From Haemophilus parainfluenzae (GTDB taxonomy: Bacteria > Pseudomonadota > Gammaproteobacteria > Enterobacterales > Pasteurellaceae), in NCBI RefSeq assembly GCF_014931275.1, contig NZ_CP063110.1, positions 1,844,001-1,908,000 on the forward strand: DNA of 64,000 nucleotides. The letters run 5' to 3'. The notes beneath the pieces were generated by a model that was not told the DNA's origin, searched no databases, and saw only the letters and a list, made by a program, of their open reading frames with translations. Shown piece after piece: positions 39,661 through 49,322 of the stretch. The position numbers and the translations under genes are program-made. Every line of letters begins with the position of its first letter. Position 1 is the stretch's first letter.

Positions 39661-42306
39661 ATGACGGATTCAATCCATTCCTCTATTACCCCAGTCAATA
39701 TTGAAGAAGAACTAAAATCTTCTTACCTTGACTACGCCATGTCGGTGATTGTTGGGCGTGCTTTGCCTGATGTGCGTGACGGTTTAAAACCGGTGCATCG
39801 ACGTGTGCTTTTCTCCATGGATCAATCTGGCATCACTGCCGGCAAAAAATACGTAAAATCTGCCCGTGTGGTAGGTGATGTAATCGGTAAATATCACCCG
39901 CACGGTGATTCTGCGGTGTACGACACCATTGTGCGTATGGCACAGCCGTTCTCATTACGCTACATGTTGGTAGATGGGCAAGGTAACTTCGGTTCAATCG
40001 ACGGTGATGCCCCAGCGGCAATGCGTTATACCGAAGTCCGTATGCAAAAAATCACCCAAGCGTTATTAACTGACTTGGATAAAGAAACCGTGAATTTCTC
40101 GCCTAACTATGATGGCGAATTAATGATTCCAGACGTATTACCAACCCGTATTCCGGCACTTTTAGCAAACGGTTCTTCCGGTATTGCGGTAGGGATGGCA
40201 ACGAATATTCCTCCACACAACTTAAATGAAGTTTTAGATGGCTGCTTGGCTTATATTGATAACGAAAACATCACTATTGATGAGTTAATGCAATATATTC
40301 CTGGCCCAGACTTCCCAACAGCGGCATTAATTAATGGCCGCAAAGGGATTGAAGAAGCTTATCGCACTGGTCGCGGCAAAGTGTATGTTCGCGCTCGCGC
40401 TAGCGTAGAAACCACAGATAAAGGCAAAGAGCAAATTATTGTGACCGAATTGCCTTATCAAGTGAACAAAGCCAAATTAGTGGAAAAAATTGCTGAGCTT
40501 ATCAAAGATAAAAAAATCGAAGGCATCAGCAATATTATCGACCTTTCGAACAAAGAAGGGATCCGCATTGAAATTGACATCAAACGTGATGCCGTAGGCG
40601 AAGTGGTATTAAATCATCTCTATGCGCTTACCCAAATGCAGGTAACCTTCGGGATCAACATGGTGGCCTTGGATCACGGTCAACCACGTTTATTCAACTT
40701 AAAACAAATCATTGAAGCTTTTGTGATGCATCGTCGCGAAGTGGTGATTCGCCGTTCTTTATTTGAATTGCGTAAAGCCCGCGAGCGTACCCATATTTTA
40801 GAAGGTTTAGCGGTTGCAACATCAAACATCGATGAAATCATCGACATTATCCGTCAATCGAAAGAGCGTAAAGAAGCGGCAGAAAAATTAATTTCTCGCC
40901 CTTGGAAACTCAACAATGAGATCTTAGGCTTACTTGATGCAGCGGCACGCCCAGCTGAATTAGCCGCTGAATTTGGTATTCAAGGTTCTGATTACTACCT
41001 TTCTCCAGAACAAGTTGATGCAATCTTAGAACTTCGCTTACACCGTTTAACCGGTCTTGCTACCGAAGAAGTCATCAATGAATACAAAGAGTTATTGGTT
41101 AAAATTGCAGAACTTCTCCACATCATCAACAGCCCTGAACGCTTGATGGAAGTAATTCGTGAAGAACTTGAACAAGTACGTGCACAATTCGCCGATGAAC
41201 GTCGTACCGAAATCACTGCAGCTTCCGGTGATATTGATTTAGAAGATTTAATCGCTCAAGAAGATGTGGTGGTGACCCTTTCTCACGAAGGTTATGTGAA
41301 ATATCAACCGCTTACCGACTACGAAGCTCAACGCCGAGGTGGTAAAGGTAAATCTGCAACGAAGATGAAAGATGAAGACTTCATCGAAAAACTCTTAGTG
41401 GCGAATACTCACGATACGATTCTCTGTTTCTCTAGCCGTGGCCGCTTATATTGGTTGAAAGTCTATCAATTACCACAAGCTAGCCGTGGTGCGCGTGGTC
41501 GTCCAATTGTCAATATTCTACCGTTACAAGAAAACGAGCGTATCACCGCAATCCTGCCAATCTCTGCTTATGAAGAAGATAAATTCGTGATCATGGCAAC
41601 CGCTGGTGGTATTGTGAAGAAAATTGCACTAACCGAATTCAGCCGTCCACGTTCCAGCGGCATCATCGCCTTGAACTTACGTGATGAAGATGAATTAATC
41701 GGCGTCGATATCACCGACGGTTCTAACGAAATCATGTTGTTCTCTTCTCAAGGTCGCGTAGTGCGTTTCGCTGAAAGCGCAGTCCGTGCAATGGGTCGTT
41801 TAGCAACAGGTGTACGCGGTATTAAACTCGCTCTTACCAATGATATCGCTGACGATGAAAGTGCGGTCGAAATTGAAGATGTTTCTGACGATAATGCAGA
41901 AGAAACACTCGATCTCAACATCGATAAAGTCGTATCCTTAGTTGTGCCGAAAAATGATGGTGCAATCCTTACGGCGACACAAAACGGTTACGGTAAACGT
42001 ACACAATTAAGCGAATACCCAACCAAATCGCGTAATACCAAAGGGGTGATTTCGATTAAAGTGAGCGAACGTAACGGTAAAGTCGTTGCAGCGACACAAG
42101 TAGAAGAAACCGACCAAATTATGCTTATCACTGATGCAGGTACCTTAGTGCGTACTCGTGTAAGTGAAGTAAGTATCGTTGGCCGTAACACCCAAGGGGT
42201 TCGTTTAATTCGTACCGCAGAAGATGAACACGTAGTCAGTCTTGAACGTGTTTGTGATGTGGATGATGAAGACGAAGGCACTGAAGATGTGACTTCTGAA
42301 GAATAA
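39661..42306 (+). CDS. gyrA: DNA gyrase subunit A
   Basis: An 881-residue type II topoisomerase subunit that introduces negative supercoils with GyrB. The breakage-reunion domain holds the catalytic tyrosine Y123 (AAMRYTEVR), and the quinolone-resistance region reads [14 protein letters not shown] with Ser84 and Asp88, the susceptible-type residues (E. coli S83/D87). The GyrA box QRRGGKG is in the C-terminal beta-pinwheel domain. The acidic tail ([14 protein letters not shown]) is present. The start [13 protein letters not shown] follows AAAGGAAT. A strong hairpin terminator follows. Confidence 0.98.
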   Translation: MTDSIHSSITPVNIEEELKSSYLDYAMSVIVGRALPDVRDGLKPVHRRVLFSMDQSGITAGKKYVKSARVVGDVIGKYHPHGDSAVYDTIVRMAQPFSLRYMLVDGQGNFGSIDGDAPAAMRYTEVRMQKITQALLTDLDKETVNFSPNYDGELMIPDVLPTRIPALLANGSSGIAVGMATNIPPHNLNEVLDGCLAYIDNENITIDELMQYIPGPDFPTAALINGRKGIEEAYRTGRGKVYVRARASVETTDKGKEQIIVTELPYQVNKAKLVEKIAELIKDKKIEGISNIIDLSNKEGIRIEIDIKRDAVGEVVLNHLYALTQMQVTFGINMVALDHGQPRLFNLKQIIEAFVMHRREVVIRRSLFELRKARERTHILEGLAVATSNIDEIIDIIRQSKERKEAAEKLISRPWKLNNEILGLLDAAARPAELAAEFGIQGSDYYLSPEQVDAILELRLHRLTGLATEEVINEYKELLVKIAELLHIINSPERLMEVIREELEQVRAQFADERRTEITAASGDIDLEDLIAQEDVVVTLSHEGYVKYQPLTDYEAQRRGGKGKSATKMKDEDFIEKLLVANTHDTILCFSSRGRLYWLKVYQLPQASRGARGRPIVNILPLQENERITAILPISAYEEDKFVIMATAGGIVKKIALTEFSRPRSSGIIALNLRDEDELIGVDITDGSNEIMLFSSQGRVVRFAESAVRAMGRLATGVRGIKLALTNDIADDESAVEIEDVSDDNAEETLDLNIDKVVSLVVPKNDGAILTATQNGYGKRTQLSEYPTKSRNTKGVISIKVSERNGKVVAATQVEETDQIMLITDAGTLVRTRVSEVSIVGRNTQGVRLIRTAEDEHVVSLERVCDVDDEDEGTEDVTSEE

Positions 42307-42324
42307 TTGATCTCCCATTAAATA

Positions 42325-42357
42325 AAAGCCCCGCGTTTTGATTCGCGGGGCTTTTTT
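42325..42357 (+). terminator. gyrA intrinsic terminator
   Basis: AAAGCCCCGCG pairs with CGCGGGGCTTT around an 8-nt loop and is followed by TTTT, a textbook strong terminator. Confidence 0.95.
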
Positions 42358-42404
42358 ATTGGCATCTAAAAATCTCTTTTAGAGATCTATTCTATTGATG
42401 AAAA

Positions 42405-42962
42405 CTACTCGCCCTCTTCTAATTCATCAGCCATTGCAGCCAAGATTTCACGGGTTAAATACGCCAATGAACGATAGAAAGGAAGTGTTGCATAAGTTTC
42501 CACTTGGGTTAAGAATTTCGCTGCACAAGGTAATAAGAAATCACCGAATAAATCCTGTTGAGCGGATAGCGATTCCGTGTTGTCTTCTAACCAAGAAGCC
42601 GTAAGCAATAGCAAAGCGAAATGATCGACATTCTCTGCCTCAGGCACATTACGCGCATGACGGAAATCCACAAAACGTTGCACATCCATATCATAACTTG
42701 AAATAGCCGTTGGTACGTTACCGTTTGGACCAAACAATTTTTGATATTCTTGATCAAGCAACGTTAAATCAATTTTCATTTGTAAATTATCAATGGCCGC
42801 TTCGCTTTCTTTATCTGTAGAGAGCGCCCACACTTGACTTAAACCTTGTTGCTGCAACCAATCAAATACCCCACTCAAAATTGGATCTGTGGGGCTGCGA
42901 TAAAATAAATTGCCAAATAGGCGGCTTATTAAAGAAAAATTATTCACTTGAGTTTCTGACAT
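42405..42962 (-). CDS. TorD/DmsD-family redox enzyme maturation chaperone
   Basis: A 185-residue all-helical cytoplasmic protein of the TorD family, which binds Tat signal peptides or apoenzyme of molybdoenzymes during cofactor insertion. Family features are the N-terminal LISRLFGNLFYRSP, the LDQEYQKLFGPNG motif (around 75-87) and the C-terminal helices. It is closer to the YcdY-type than to a dedicated DmsD in lacking an adjacent reductase operon: no molybdoenzyme gene is next to it, although molybdate-related ABC genes occur elsewhere in the window. The client is therefore unknown. Acidic C-terminus. Confidence 0.8.
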   Translation of the reverse strand: MSETQVNNFSLISRLFGNLFYRSPTDPILSGVFDWLQQQGLSQVWALSTDKESEAAIDNLQMKIDLTLLDQEYQKLFGPNGNVPTAISSYDMDVQRFVDFRHARNVPEAENVDHFALLLLTASWLEDNTESLSAQQDLFGDFLLPCAAKFLTQVETYATLPFYRSLAYLTREILAAMADELEEGE

Positions 42963-42986
42963 CTGTTTGCTTTCCTATGATTGTGC

Positions 42987-43592
42987 TCACGATTGAGCTA
43001 AAAGTGCGGTCAATTTTGCCGTTGTTTTTTCGGCGGCTTCGTCAAGCATCGCTTGGCGAGCAGCATTATCGATAATATGAATATCACCGAACAAAGTATA
43101 ATCCACATTCTCAATACCACAATAATTAAATAACCCATTGATCAAACAATGATTGAGGGACTTATCCACGCCGTATTCTTGATATTTTGCTACGCTGCTA
43201 CCAATAGTGATAAATTGTTGCATCGCTTTACCTTGAAGCAGACCTTTGGATTCGCCATTTTCTGTTTTATAAGCAAAACCATGACTTAATACACGATCCA
43301 AATAGCCTTTTAGCATCGCTGGAAAACCCATCCACCATAAAGGATAAACCATCGTAATCAAATCTGCTTGGCGGATAAAATCATGTTCCTGCTGAATTTC
43401 GGCTGGGATAATCCCCTTATTGGCCGATTGCAATTCTTCAAAGGAAATAATCGGATTAAATTCCATGGTGTAAAGATCGCGCAAATGGGTTTCAACACCA
43501 AGTTGTTGGCTTGCTTTTACAACACGATCTACGATGGCACGACCAAAACTTTTTTGGCTATTGGGATGTGCAAAAATAATTAAATGATTCAT
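42987..43592 (-). CDS. NAD(P)H:quinone oxidoreductase, flavodoxin-like fold
   Basis: A 201-residue flavoprotein of the NQO1/KefF/MdaB family. Signs are the start MNHLIIFAHPNSQKSFGRAIVD, DLITMVYPLWWMGFPAMLKGYLDRV and the GSSVAKYQEYG loop; it binds FAD or FMN and reduces quinones with NAD(P)H in the cytoplasm. KefF members regulate K+ efflux channels but no kefC is adjacent. Its ATG overlaps the nfeD-like stop by 4 nt (ATGA), so it is the third gene of a qmcA-nfeD-reductase operon. Confidence 0.85.
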   Translation of the reverse strand: MNHLIIFAHPNSQKSFGRAIVDRVVKASQQLGVETHLRDLYTMEFNPIISFEELQSANKGIIPAEIQQEHDFIRQADLITMVYPLWWMGFPAMLKGYLDRVLSHGFAYKTENGESKGLLQGKAMQQFITIGSSVAKYQEYGVDKSLNHCLINGLFNYCGIENVDYTLFGDIHIIDNAARQAMLDEAAEKTTAKLTALLAQS

Positions 43593-44044
43593 TCCGTTAC
43601 CTTTTTCACTAACAATGTGATGCCATCAACGCGTTCTACCACCACTAGATCATTCACCGCTAAATGCTCACCTTGAATACGCCATGTGGTATCGCCAAAG
43701 GCACCACGACCAATCCCATTAGAACCAATTTCTAATACCGTGCCTTTTTTACCTAACAAAGTATGATCTCGTTGGTTTAAAGTTGTACGTGATTGGTCCT
43801 GATTATCTTTGCTATGTTGATATTTCCACCAGAGCAACGAGAATATAATCGCTAAAATCGCATAAAAAACGGCTAACACGGTTAAGGATAAACTCGGTAC
43901 TAACGCCATTACGCCTGCAGCCACAATCGCAGCCAAGCCCCACCACAATAAAAATACGCCGGGCACGAGGGTTTCAGCAATTAACAATACAAAACCTAAT
44001 ACCAACCAATGCCATACCGACCAAGTTGTTAACCAATCAGCCAT
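43589..44044 (-). CDS. NfeD-like membrane protein
   Basis: A 151-residue inner-membrane protein of the short NfeD (YbbK/QmcB) type: two or three transmembrane segments (about 12-75) with the FLLWWGLAAIVAAGVMAL motif, then a small C-terminal OB-fold (about 85-150, LLGKKGTVLEIGSNGIGRGAFGDTTWRI). NfeD proteins partner with stomatin-like SPFH proteins, and the upstream qmcA-like gene is exactly that. An uptake-signal hairpin lies between the two genes and may attenuate expression of this one. Confidence 0.88.
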   Translation of the reverse strand: MADWLTTWSVWHWLVLGFVLLIAETLVPGVFLLWWGLAAIVAAGVMALVPSLSLTVLAVFYAILAIIFSLLWWKYQHSKDNQDQSRTTLNQRDHTLLGKKGTVLEIGSNGIGRGAFGDTTWRIQGEHLAVNDLVVVERVDGITLLVKKVTE

Positions 44045-44062
44045 ATCAACTCCTTGAGAGAA

Positions 44063-44092
44063 AAAGTGCGGTCATTTTTAACCGCACTTTAA
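44063..44092 (-). terminator. intra-operon uptake-signal hairpin
   Basis: On the minus strand AAAGTGCGGT and ACCGCACTTT form a 10-bp stem with a T-rich tail, between qmcA-like and nfeD-like genes. It is a potential partial terminator within the operon. Confidence 0.55.
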
Positions 44093-44096
44093 GAAA

Positions 44097-45011
44097 TTAC
44101 GCTTTTTTGTCGCCTTTTAACAGTTCGGCAATACCCGCTACCGAGCCGATTAAATTACCGGCTTCAAGCGGCATCATGACCACTTTGCTATTTGGTGAAC
44201 CACCGATTTGTTTTAAGGCTTCTGTGTATTTTTGTGCGATGAAGTAATTGATCGCTTTGGTATCACCGCTGGCAATCGCTTCTGATACCATTTGAGTTGC
44301 TTTCGCTTCCGCTTCTGCTGCACGTTCACGCGCTTCTGCTTGTAAGAAGGCTTCTTGACGCTCCCCTTCCGCTTTCAGAATTCGGGCTTGTTTTTCCCCT
44401 TCTGCACGTAAAATTTCCGCCTGACGAATACCTTCCGCCTCCAACACTTCCGCACGTTTATTACGTTCCGCTTTCATTTGTGCGTTCATAGAATCAATCA
44501 ATTCACGTGGTGGACGCACATCGCGAATTTCAATACGGGTGACTTTAATCCCCCAAGGATTGGTCGCTTCATCCACAATTGCCAATAAACGACCATTAAT
44601 GGAATCACGTTGAGAAAGCATTTCATCCAATTCCATCGAGCCTAGCACGGTACGAATGTTGGTCATGGTTAAATTGATAATCGCCTGTTCTAAATGATTC
44701 ACTTCATAAGCTGCACTGCGAGCATCAATCACCTGGACGAAACAAACCGCATCAATGGATACGTTCGCATTATCCTTAGAAATAACTTCTTGTGAGGGAA
44801 TATCTAATACCTGTTCCATCATATTGATCTTACGACCAACACGATCCACAAACGGCACCACAAAGTTCAAGCCAGGCATTAAGGTGTGGGTATAACGCCC
44901 AAAACGCTCAATCGTCCAGTTATAACCTTGCGGTACAGTTTTAAGTGCCGAAAATAGCACAACAACAACTAATACAATAAAGACGATTGCGGCAATAGAT
45001 AAGCCTTCCAT
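44097..45011 (-). CDS. qmcA: SPFH/stomatin-like membrane protease modulator, QmcA-like
   Basis: A 304-residue protein with one N-terminal transmembrane segment ([18 protein letters not shown]), an SPFH/band 7 domain (about 22-185; [27 protein letters not shown]) and a long coiled coil (about 185-260; repeated [21 protein letters not shown] heptads). These proteins oligomerise in membrane microdomains and, for E. coli QmcA, interact with the FtsH protease system. Followed by the nfeD-like partner. Start behind GGAGC. Confidence 0.92.
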   Translation of the reverse strand: MEGLSIAAIVFIVLVVVVLFSALKTVPQGYNWTIERFGRYTHTLMPGLNFVVPFVDRVGRKINMMEQVLDIPSQEVISKDNANVSIDAVCFVQVIDARSAAYEVNHLEQAIINLTMTNIRTVLGSMELDEMLSQRDSINGRLLAIVDEATNPWGIKVTRIEIRDVRPPRELIDSMNAQMKAERNKRAEVLEAEGIRQAEILRAEGEKQARILKAEGERQEAFLQAEARERAAEAEAKATQMVSEAIASGDTKAINYFIAQKYTEALKQIGGSPNSKVVMMPLEAGNLIGSVAGIAELLKGDKKA

Positions 45012-45056
45012 AGATTGCTCCTTAATGATGAGGAAATATAAGAAAAGTCTATCAAA

Positions 45057-46505
45057 TTAGACCGCACTTTGTATATAAATATATTTATCGTTTTCTCTTA
45101 TAAATTCAAAAAGATGCGTAATGCAATTCGGAGCATCTAAATCTTGATGAGAGACAAATAAGAGCTGCGTTTCACTATTATTAACAAGTTGTTCAATAAA
45201 ATGTTTCACTAGCTTACGATTTAATCCATCAAGTCCTTGAAAAGGCTCATCTAAAATTAAAACAGGCGGATGTTTCACCATCGCTCGTGTGATTAAAAGC
45301 AAACGTTGCTGCCCCCAAGAAAGTGAACGAAATGGCGTTTTTGCTAAATGAGTCAGATTTAAACGAGCTAACCACTGCATGGCTTTCAAACGAATTGCCT
45401 CTGGTACTTGTTGATAAATCCCTATACTGTCAAAAAAGCCCGAAATAATCACATCAAGCACAGAACAATTCACGCGATAATCTAAATGCAGTTGGCTACT
45501 TACGTAACCAATTTTTTGTTTAATATCCCAAATCGTTTCGCCTGAGCCTCGTTGTTTACCAAAGATCACCACATGATTCGAAAATGCCTGAGGATGATCG
45601 CCTGTAATCAAAGAAAGTAAGGTTGACTTTCCTGCACCATTTGGTCCTTTAATCCACCAATTTTCATGAGGTTGAACAACCCAGTTTAAATGATCCAAAA
45701 TCACTTTATCGCCATACTGAACCGTGACATTTCGGAGCTCAAAGTGCGGTTGGTTTCCAGGCAGTTTTAGTAATGGTGACGCTGGTTCTGGCAAAGCTAC
45801 ATCAACAGATTGCTCCGCATAAACTAATTGTTGATAAATACTTTGTTGCTCAATGGATTGGCGTTCACCTTCTAATACTAACTCTAAATTTTCCAACATG
45901 GCTAAATGAGTGGACTGTTCTGGAATATCCGCTAGACGATTAACAATTAGAACGATTGCACATTCTTTTTTCAGTTCGTTCAGCATCGCCATCCAATCTT
46001 GCACAGATTGCTGATCTAGCCCTTCAAAAGGTTCATCTAAAATTAATAGGTCGGGCTTTTGTAATAACGCTTGTGCCAATAATACTTTACGCGTTTCCCC
46101 AGTGGAAAGTTTGATAAAGAAACGATCTAAGAGATAAGTAATCCCTAATTTTTCTGCAATCTCTTCGCAAAAATCTAGCGATGAACTGCCATTTAAGATC
46201 ATTTCCCTTGCGGTTTTACCAAAAAAATCTGGATCGGTATCATCATTATTTAAATTCTTTAATGTTGCTTCAAGAATTTCACGTTGTTTTTCAAAAGAGA
46301 AGGATTGAACCCGTTGAAAGGAATTATGATACTTCCCTTCCTGCAAAGACAATTCATTTTGCAAAGCGAGAGCAAACGCTGATTTTCCACTCCCATTACT
46401 GCCTACCACAACCCAATATTGTCGTGGCTCAATCGCAAAGTGCGGTAAGTTTAAGGTCTGTTTTTGATGAAGTTCAAATTTTGCTTGCTGAATTAAAAGT
46501 GTCAT
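45057..46505 (-). CDS. modF: tandem ABC ATPase, ModF-like
   Basis: A 482-residue soluble protein with two fused ABC ATPase domains: Walker A GSNGSGKSAFALAL (around 40) and GPNGAGKSTLLSLI (around 290), signatures STGETRKVLLAQAL and SWGQQRLLLITRAM, and Walker B LLILDEPFEGL and VLILDEPFQGL. This is the ModF/PhrA layout. The family lies next to mod genes in E. coli; its function is unclear (early reports suggested a role in photorepair or molybdate transport). The ATG at 46505 follows AGGGAAAG; an earlier possible start at 46559 would run through the sstT terminator. Confidence 0.87.
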   Translation of the reverse strand: MTLLIQQAKFELHQKQTLNLPHFAIEPRQYWVVVGSNGSGKSAFALALQNELSLQEGKYHNSFQRVQSFSFEKQREILEATLKNLNNDDTDPDFFGKTAREMILNGSSSLDFCEEIAEKLGITYLLDRFFIKLSTGETRKVLLAQALLQKPDLLILDEPFEGLDQQSVQDWMAMLNELKKECAIVLIVNRLADIPEQSTHLAMLENLELVLEGERQSIEQQSIYQQLVYAEQSVDVALPEPASPLLKLPGNQPHFELRNVTVQYGDKVILDHLNWVVQPHENWWIKGPNGAGKSTLLSLITGDHPQAFSNHVVIFGKQRGSGETIWDIKQKIGYVSSQLHLDYRVNCSVLDVIISGFFDSIGIYQQVPEAIRLKAMQWLARLNLTHLAKTPFRSLSWGQQRLLLITRAMVKHPPVLILDEPFQGLDGLNRKLVKHFIEQLVNNSETQLLFVSHQDLDAPNCITHLFEFIRENDKYIYIQSAV

Positions 46506-46512
46506 TCTCTTT

Positions 46513-46549
46513 CCCTTAAAAACAAAAGGCGAGCAATTTGCCCGCCTTG
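46513..46549 (-). terminator. sstT terminator
   Basis: On the minus strand AAGGCGGGCAA pairs with TTGCTCGCCTT, followed by TTGTTTTT, between sstT and modF. Confidence 0.8.
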
Positions 46550-46563
46550 TCAGATTCATTTAA

Positions 46564-47805
46564 TTAGCCGTTTTTACGTTCTTCTTCCATACATACTGCC
46601 GCAGTAAATAATACGTCAGTTGAAGAGTTTAATGCGGTTTCTGTTGAGTCTTGTAAGATACCAATCACAAAACCTACACCGATCATTTGTGCCGCGATGT
46701 CATCACTGATACCAAATAAGCTACAAGCTAATGGGATTAATAATAATGAACCACCTGCCACACCAGAAGCACCACATGCACAAAGCGCCGCAACAATACT
46801 TAATAATACAGCACTGACAAAAGATACTTCTATACCTAATGTATGAACAGCCGCTAACGTTAATACAGTAATAGTAATCGCTGCACCCGCCATATTGATA
46901 TTCGCACCTAATGGAATTGCCACAGAATAGGTTTCTTCATCAAGATTTAAGCGTTTTGCTAATTCAATGTTTACTGGAATATTTGCCGCAGAACTACGAG
47001 TAAAGAATGCAGTTACACCACTTTCGCGTACACAAGTCCAAACTAATGGATATGGGTTACGACGGATTTTCCAATAAACGAGAATTGGGTTTAGCACAAA
47101 TGCAGTGAATAACATTGTACCGATTAACACGAATAGTAAGTGTACATATCCACCTAACGCCGCTAATCCTCTGTCAGATAAAGTTTCAGCCACTAAACCG
47201 AATACACCGAAAGGCGCAAAAGAAATAATGATATGAACAATTTTAGAAATGCCTTCTGCAAAATCAGCCACCACTTGTTTAGTTGCATCAGAAGCATGAC
47301 GAAGTGCTAAACCTAAACCGATAGACCATGCTAATACACCGATAAAGTTTGCTTTAAAAATCGCATTTAATGGGTTATCTACCACGTTCAATACTAAAGC
47401 AAGCATCACTTGGCCAACAGATTGTGGTGCCGAACTTGCATCTTCTTTTACCGCAAGTGCAACCTCTGACGGGAATGCCATACTTGCAATTACCGCAGCA
47501 ACAGCGGCTAAGAAGGTTCCCACAAGATAAAGCACTACGATTTCTTTCATATTGCTTTTAGAGCCCACTTTCTTATTAGCCAGTGCAGCCATAACAAGGA
47601 AGAAAATCAAAATTGGTGCAACTGCACGTAATGCTTTAACGAAAATTTGACCCAGCACACCAAAGCTAGATGCAAGATCAATGCCTGATGAATTTTTAAC
47701 ACTCTCATTCACCAATGCAACAAGGATCCCGAGTACCAAACCAACAGCAATTCGTTTTACCAAATTACCTTGGAAAAGAAAATGAAATAAACGTGATGTA
47801 TTCAT
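46564..47805 (-). CDS. sstT: Na+/serine-threonine symporter
   Basis: A 413-residue inner-membrane carrier of the dicarboxylate/amino acid:cation symporter (DAACS) family that imports serine and threonine with Na+. Visible features are the [15 protein letters not shown]-terminus, the serine-rich re-entrant loop ([18 protein letters not shown]) and the second re-entrant/NMAG motif ([15 protein letters not shown]). Length equals that of E. coli SstT. It is divergent from the SOS-regulated UmuD-like gene across 273 bp. Confidence 0.95.
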   Translation of the reverse strand: MNTSRLFHFLFQGNLVKRIAVGLVLGILVALVNESVKNSSGIDLASSFGVLGQIFVKALRAVAPILIFFLVMAALANKKVGSKSNMKEIVVLYLVGTFLAAVAAVIASMAFPSEVALAVKEDASSAPQSVGQVMLALVLNVVDNPLNAIFKANFIGVLAWSIGLGLALRHASDATKQVVADFAEGISKIVHIIISFAPFGVFGLVAETLSDRGLAALGGYVHLLFVLIGTMLFTAFVLNPILVYWKIRRNPYPLVWTCVRESGVTAFFTRSSAANIPVNIELAKRLNLDEETYSVAIPLGANINMAGAAITITVLTLAAVHTLGIEVSFVSAVLLSIVAALCACGASGVAGGSLLLIPLACSLFGISDDIAAQMIGVGFVIGILQDSTETALNSSTDVLFTAAVCMEEERKNG

Positions 47806-47994
47806 AATAATTTTAAATAAAGATTAAGTTGAACTTCAGATCGTTACGATCCACCGAAACAGACTAAAGATAGCTTAAATTTTGTTTAAAAGAAAATTTT
47901 TTCTTTATCATTTTATTAAAAAATTGAACTTTTTAAGCCTGGAATGAATTTTTTCTAAAATTTTCGCCTATAAAAAAATTTTTTCTATGCCCTA

Positions 47995-48024
47995 TTGACA
48001 TACTGTATCTAACCACAGTATATT
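47995..48024 (+). promoter_or_regulatory. SOS promoter: perfect -35/-10 with LexA box in the spacer
   Basis: TTGACA (47995-48000) and TATATT (48019-48024) are separated by 18 bp, and TACTGTATCTAACCACAGTA (48001-48020) is a CTG-N10-CAG LexA operator with 5-bp perfect outer arms. LexA would cover the whole promoter, giving tight repression and strong induction on DNA damage. Confidence 0.88.
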
Positions 48025-48078
48025 ACACCTGTATAAACAACCAATGATTAAAAACACACTAACTAAAAGGAACACAAG

Positions 48079-48528
48079 ATGATGAACTACGCAAATACAG
48101 TTGCACAAAATGATATGACGTTTTCTTATCATCCTATGCCATTTTTCAATGATGTTGAAAGCAAATCGACATTTAATAAAAAATTAGATCTCAACCTTTA
48201 TTGCATCAAACGTCCACAACAAACGTGTTTTATTCGTGTAACGAATCCGAATATGCTTGCTTGGGGAATTGAAATGGGCGATATGTTAGTGGTTGAAAAA
48301 AATGACAGCCTTTTCATCGGTGATCTTGTAGTATTGGAAAAACAAGATGAATTCCATATTTATGAATTTGCCGGTGTAAGCGGTAATGAATTTGTATTCA
48401 TGGCATTAGATTCCAAAGTGGAGAATATTAAAACAACACAATGGACAAGCCTACCATTGGTTGGAACAGTAACAAATACCATCCATCAAATGAAACCAAG
48501 AAGAGATTTAATGAAATTTGCGGCTTAA
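48079..48528 (+). CDS. UmuD/LexA-like protein lacking the protease Ser and Lys
   Basis: A 149-residue protein whose C-terminal half aligns with UmuD and other S24 peptidases: LDLNLYCIKRPQQTCFIRV matches the UmuD stretch before the catalytic Ser, then GIEMGDMLVVEKND, FIGDLVVLEKQDEFHIYEF and GTVTNTIHQM. The catalytic Ser of the GDSM motif is replaced (NPNM, with Asn58 at the Ser position), the Lys of the EFTVKKL segment is absent (EFHIYEF), and no Cys-Gly or Ala-Gly self-cleavage site is obvious. It has a tight SOS promoter (47995-48024), a good SD (AAAGGAA) and a strong terminator (48556-48587), but no umuC nearby. Probably a regulatory or binding UmuD homologue rather than an active protease. 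Function unknown. Confidence 0.75.
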   Translation: MMNYANTVAQNDMTFSYHPMPFFNDVESKSTFNKKLDLNLYCIKRPQQTCFIRVTNPNMLAWGIEMGDMLVVEKNDSLFIGDLVVLEKQDEFHIYEFAGVSGNEFVFMALDSKVENIKTTQWTSLPLVGTVTNTIHQMKPRRDLMKFAA

Positions 48529-48555
48529 TCCAATAAACAGATAATCTACGCAAAG

Positions 48556-48587
48556 AAAAAGTGCGGTTAATTTTAACCGCACTTTTT
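48556..48587. terminator. bidirectional terminator from paired uptake signals
   Basis: AAAAAGTGCGGTTAA (48556-48570) pairs with TTAACCGCACTTTTT (48573-48587), a 15-bp stem between the convergent UmuD-like and mepS genes. Confidence 0.9.
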
Positions 48588-48607
48588 GTTGAAATAAAAA
48601 ATTGTTA

Positions 48608-49159
48608 TTACATCACTCGACGTGATTGTGTGTAAGTTCTTGCCCAGTAATCTTCATCTAATGAACTAATTGTTACACCTTGGCTTGAACTTGCATGCAT
48701 AAATTGGTTGTTACCAATATAAACGCCCACATGGTTATTTCGACGGAAGAAGACTAAATCGCCTTTACGTAATTCATGTTTTTGGATTTGGCGACCTAAA
48801 TAGCGTTGTTCTGAAGTTGTGCGAGGAAGTTCAACACCATAAGCATCAAGGAAAGCGGTTTGCATAAATGCAGAACAGTCAATACCACGTTTTGTGCTTC
48901 CGCCCATTCTATAACGTGTACCACCCCATTCGTTATAAACTTGAGCAAGTGCTTTATCACCAATTAAACCAGATTTAGGACGGTTTGTTCTTAATTTAGG
49001 GTGAAGTCCACCTTGTTTCCCATCTAAACCTGCAATTAAACCTGTTAGCTCCGCATCATCGCTCTCTGTAATGACTCCATTATGAGCCTGCCTAGAGCCA
49101 TTAGAACAGGCTGTTGTCAACACGGCCAATCCTACAATAATCAAAATCTTCTTTAACAT
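48608..49159 (-). CDS. mepS: peptidoglycan DD-endopeptidase lipoprotein MepS (Spr)
   Basis: A 183-residue outer-membrane lipoprotein with an NlpC/P60 domain. The lipobox is LTTAC with the lipidated Cys at residue 18. The catalytic triad is C95 (GIDCSAF), H143 (NHVGVYIG) and H155 (FMHAS). MepS cuts DD-crosslinks in peptidoglycan to allow sidewall growth. Single gene, start behind AAAGAAGA (weak); ends at the shared terminator. Confidence 0.92.
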   Translation of the reverse strand: MLKKILIIVGLAVLTTACSNGSRQAHNGVITESDDAELTGLIAGLDGKQGGLHPKLRTNRPKSGLIGDKALAQVYNEWGGTRYRMGGSTKRGIDCSAFMQTAFLDAYGVELPRTTSEQRYLGRQIQKHELRKGDLVFFRRNNHVGVYIGNNQFMHASSSQGVTISSLDEDYWARTYTQSRRVM

Positions 49160-49271
49160 AGCTTTTAAATAATAAAAAAATATAAAAATAAAACTGGTCG
49201 GATTTTATCAAAAAGTCATTTTGACCGCCAGTTTTTATTGAATTTTTATGCAATTTTGTGAGTTATCTCTC

Positions 49272-49306
49272 AAAAAATAAAGGCCACTCATTCGAGTAGC
49301 CTTTAT
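49272..49306 (-). terminator. pyruvate dehydrogenase operon terminator
   Basis: On the minus strand ATAAAGGC-ACT pairs with AGT-GCCTTTAT (one mismatch), followed by TTTTTT, just after the lpdA stop. Confidence 0.75.
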
Positions 49307-49322
49307 GGACGATTTCAATTAA

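Noticed and set aside
46506..46559. modF start at 46559
   Set aside because: It would run through the sstT terminator hairpin; ATG 46505 has AGGGAAAG.
48079..48528. UmuD-like gene as a decayed pseudogene
   Set aside because: Frame, SD, SOS promoter and terminator are intact, so only the protease residues appear lost.
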